The notes beneath the pieces were generated by a model. That model saw only the letters and a list, made by a program, of their open reading frames with translations, was not told where the DNA came from and made no database searches. A DNA stretch of 8,426 bases from positions 1 through 8,426 of the forward strand of contig CALMYW010000332.1 of NCBI GenBank assembly GCA_937873665.1, written 5' to 3'. Source of the DNA: an uncultured Sphingorhabdus sp. (GTDB lineage Bacteria > Pseudomonadota > Alphaproteobacteria > Sphingomonadales > Sphingomonadaceae). Below are positions 6,588 to 8,426 of this stretch, in pieces; positions within the stretch are counted from its first letter, which is position 1, and each line of letters begins with the position of its first letter. Position numbers and translations under genes: made by a program.

Positions 6588-7584
6588 TTCCTATGAGCAT
6601 CCGCTGGTGACCTTTGCACTGTTTGCATATAACCAAGAAAAATATATCAAAGCCGCAGTTCTTGCAGCGCTTGAACAAGACTACCCTTCACTTGAAATTA
6701 TAATTTCCGATGATTGCTCATCGGACAATACGTTCAAAATAATCAAAGAAATCTATTCATCCTACTCGGGGCCTCATAAGGTAACAATTAATAGAAACGT
6801 AGAGAACATGGGCATTGCAGAACATGTCAACAAAATATTTAATATCGCAAATGGCGATCTAATAGTTTTAGCGGCAGGAGATGATATTTCACTCCCAACA
6901 AGAGTATCCAGACAAGCCGCGGTCTTTGATAAGAAAAATATTATGCTTATTCATTCGTCGGTCATAAAAATAAACGAGCAAGGTGTCGAAATTGGAGAGT
7001 GGGCACCGCCAATTATTGAAAAAAAAATATCCAATAACAATATTTTTGTTGAACTGTTTGGCTACATTGGTGCCACAGGTGCGTGTAATATAAAATTGTA
7101 TTCAGATTTTGGCCCGATTGTCTTCATGAAAGCATATGAAGATCAAGTATTATGTGCAAGGGCGTCGCTAACAAAAAATTCAATCATTTACATAGATCAA
7201 CCACTTGTGAAGTATAGAGTAGGATCCGGAATTACAACAAAGGCGCAAGAATTAGACATCAGTTTTGAAGAAATTCTACGAAACCGTAAGTTGCAGATTG
7301 AAGTCTACGTTGACATTTATAAGCAACGATTATTAGATCTAGAGAAGACAAGCAATAGAAAATGCTACTCAAAGTTTAAGATTGATTTAGAAGCAAAATT
7401 ACGCCTTCAAGAACTTAGATTGATGCTATACAATGAAAAACCATTATTCGCGAAGAATATATTCTCTAAGGATTTTCAAGTAGCGTCAAAGGCATTTATA
7501 CTAGAATGCTGGGAACTTACCTTAAGGTTAAAAGAAAAATATCGCCGCAATTTGCATTTAAATAGAATTCCTCGAGCCGAATAG
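6580..7584 (+). CDS. Glycosyltransferase family 2 protein
   Basis: The 334-residue GT-A enzyme begins with VTFALFAYNQEKYIKAAVLA (10-29) and has EIIISDDCSSDNT (39-51) with the nucleotide-binding Asp pair 44-45. GDD at 100-102 stands for the metal-binding DxD, YEDQVL (186-191) supplies the likely catalytic-base region, and PLVKYRVG (208-215) is the closing family motif. The C-terminal 100 residues are charged and helical with no membrane segment, so the protein is probably cytoplasmic and membrane-associated. It would add a sugar to the repeat unit; donor and acceptor are unknown. ATG 6580 lies inside the end of the flippase gene (8-base overlap), and the nearest purine-rich site is far upstream, so coupling is likely. 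The gene is much more AT-rich than its neighbours (roughly 32-40% GC in the lines I counted), with an A9 run at 7019-7027. This suggests a separate origin. Confidence 0.92.
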   Translation: MVNSYEHPLVTFALFAYNQEKYIKAAVLAALEQDYPSLEIIISDDCSSDNTFKIIKEIYSSYSGPHKVTINRNVENMGIAEHVNKIFNIANGDLIVLAAGDDISLPTRVSRQAAVFDKKNIMLIHSSVIKINEQGVEIGEWAPPIIEKKISNNNIFVELFGYIGATGACNIKLYSDFGPIVFMKAYEDQVLCARASLTKNSIIYIDQPLVKYRVGSGITTKAQELDISFEEILRNRKLQIEVYVDIYKQRLLDLEKTSNRKCYSKFKIDLEAKLRLQELRLMLYNEKPLFAKNIFSKDFQVASKAFILECWELTLRLKEKYRRNLHLNRIPRAE

Positions 7585-7758
7585 CGAACAAAGAAATTTC
7601 TGCACGGTTTAATTGCTTCAGCATTCGTTAATGCCAGTTTTTATGGCAAGTCACAGTATATCTCAATTTAATTTTAATTAATCTGGAGTAATTTTCCAAC
7701 AGTTGTCATGACATCCAAATTAAAACCCGTTCTAAATAATTTGTTTCAATAGTTAAGA
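7585..7758. other. AT-rich spacer between the GT2 and methyltransferase genes
   Basis: The 174 bases are AT-rich with no coding frame of note. They contain two short competing hairpins near 7621-7648 and, before the next gene, TTGTCA at 7703-7708, but I see no -10 box at standard spacing. This is the longest non-coding gap after the six-gene run, so an operon end and a new promoter here are plausible but not demonstrated. Confidence 0.6.
7621..7642 (+). terminator. Weak candidate Rho-independent terminator
   Basis: GCATT (7621-7625) and AATGC (7630-7634) can pair over a 4-base loop, followed by CAG and five T. The stem is only 5 pairs with two G-C pairs. An alternative TGCCA/TGGCA stem (7632-7648) competes with it. 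It would be weak at best. Confidence 0.25.
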
Positions 7759-8426
7759 ATGAATAACTTTCCGATCTCGCATTGGCCGATTGGCGGTGCG
7801 AAATCTATCGCCTTCTGCCCGATCTGCGGCTCGCCGAACAAGGTGTCAATGCATGAAGGCCTTTCGGATTTGACTTTTAATGTCGCGCCGGGGAGTTGGA
7901 CCATGGTTCGATGCGGGAGTTGCCGCACAGGGTATCTCGATCCACAACCTACCCCTGACACCATAAGTCTGGCGTACGCGAACTACTACACCCATCAGGA
8001 AGCCGGTGCGAACAACACAAGTGCGCTAACACGATTCCGGAGAGGCATCGCCGCTTCCTATGGAAACCGGAAGTTTGGAACACATTTTCTAGGCGAAATC
8101 GCAATGGGACATCTCGTTGCTCAGTTTTTGCCTAGACTGCGTCGTTATCTTGATGTCAGGTACGGGCGTCATCTTTTCAAGCCAAGTGCAGCTGGACGAC
8201 GGTTGCTGGACGTTGGATGCGGCAACGGTGAGTTTCTTGCATGCGCGACGGGCATGGGGTGGCAGGCAGAAGGAATCGACGTTGATCCGGCGGCTGTAGC
8301 GGCTGCGAGTAATGCAGGGTTCGTGGCGAAGCTCGCGGACATCAACAACCCCGCCCTCGAGAAAGGGGCGTATGACCAGATCACCTTGAGCCACGTGATT
8401 GAGCATGTTCCTGCCCCGCGTGACCA
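7759..8426 (+). CDS. Class I SAM-dependent methyltransferase with N-terminal zinc-ribbon, 5' part (runs off window)
   Basis: 222 codons are visible and the frame is open to the window end. ATG 7759 is the only sensible start, since an in-frame TAG lies at 7750-7752 and later Met codons would cut into the first domain. Cys20-x2-Cys23 and Cys52-x2-Cys55 (CPIC, CGSC) form a likely zinc-ribbon, followed by GYLDPQPTPD. The SAM-binding fold follows: LLDVGCGNGEFL (149-160, motif I), EGIDVDP (171-177, Asp174 probably contacting the ribose) and the ITLSHVIEHVPAP helix region (208-220). This arrangement is common in methyltransferases of surface-polysaccharide and secondary-metabolite loci, where they methylate sugars or sugar nucleotides. 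The target here is unknown. The Shine-Dalgarno is poor (AAGA directly before ATG). The gene is GC-richer than the spacer and GT2 gene before it, so it may belong to another transcription unit. Confidence 0.85.
   Translation, partial: MNNFPISHWPIGGAKSIAFCPICGSPNKVSMHEGLSDLTFNVAPGSWTMVRCGSCRTGYLDPQPTPDTISLAYANYYTHQEAGANNTSALTRFRRGIAASYGNRKFGTHFLGEIAMGHLVAQFLPRLRRYLDVRYGRHLFKPSAAGRRLLDVGCGNGEFLACATGMGWQAEGIDVDPAAVAAASNAGFVAKLADINNPALEKGAYDQITLSHVIEHVPAPRD

Noticed and set aside
7704..7713. Perfect 10-base palindrome TGTCATGACA upstream of the methyltransferase gene
   Set aside because: Several 10-base palindromes are expected by chance in a window this long, and no second copy or adjacent promoter supports an operator.
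8089..8406. Minus-strand and frame 2 open frames over the methyltransferase
   Set aside because: They are shadows of the methyltransferase frame, which carries clear SAM-binding motifs.
1..8426. Search by eye for tRNA, rRNA, CRISPR repeats, insertion-sequence ends and transposase genes
   Set aside because: No regularly spaced repeats, clover-leaf candidates, transposase motifs or paired terminal inverted repeats were seen. The inferred recombination scars therefore lack an obvious mobile element.

Overview
This window is part of a cell-surface polysaccharide (O-antigen, capsule or exopolysaccharide) cluster from a Gram-negative bacterium. Closely packed plus-strand genes, a Wzx-type flippase, deoxy-amino-sugar enzymes and GT61/GT2 glycosyltransferases point to a proteobacterium, probably a beta- or gamma-proteobacterium. 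The genus cannot be named from the sequence. All supported genes are on the + strand.

Layout. (1) 1-1089 is the 3' part of a polytopic membrane protein with a large soluble C-terminal domain. Its gene carries an 11-C tract at the window edge. (2) 1090-1333 is a leftover tail of a second copy of the same gene type, colinear with the last 53 codons of the first. (3) 1334-1699 has no recognisable gene. (4) 1700-7584 is a tight run of six genes: a GNAT acetyltransferase, an FdtA/QdtA-type cupin 3,4-ketoisomerase, a GT61 glycosyltransferase, a DegT/DnrJ/EryC1 PLP aminotransferase, a Wzx-like flippase and a GT2 glycosyltransferase. Successive genes overlap by 1-8 nt or are 1 nt apart. (5) 7585-7758 is an AT-rich spacer. 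(6) 7759-8426 is the start of a zinc-ribbon plus class I SAM methyltransferase gene that runs off the window.

How the genes fit together. The cupin, aminotransferase and GNAT enzyme form a plausible three-step route. dTDP-4-keto-6-deoxyglucose is isomerised to the 3-keto sugar, transaminated at C3, and N-acylated to a dTDP-3-acylamino-3,6-dideoxyhexose (Fuc3NAc or Qui3NAc type). The genes that make the starting nucleotide sugar (rmlA, rmlB) are not in the window. GT61 and GT2 would add sugars to the lipid-linked repeat unit and the flippase would export it.

The most notable signals are two apparent recombination scars and a possible contingency tract. The first 17 codons of the GT61 gene look like a copy of the aminotransferase N-terminus (DegT-type FLDLR..AY motif), as if the glycosyltransferase had been inserted at an ancestral ketoisomerase-aminotransferase junction. 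The 1090-1333 tail looks like what is left after allele replacement at the cluster edge. The long poly-C tract in the membrane-protein gene could be phase-variable. Base composition changes sharply between genes (GT2 and GT61 are AT-rich, aminotransferase and flippase GC-rich), which fits mosaic assembly. None of the families is new in itself. The novelty, if any, is in the architecture and the scars.
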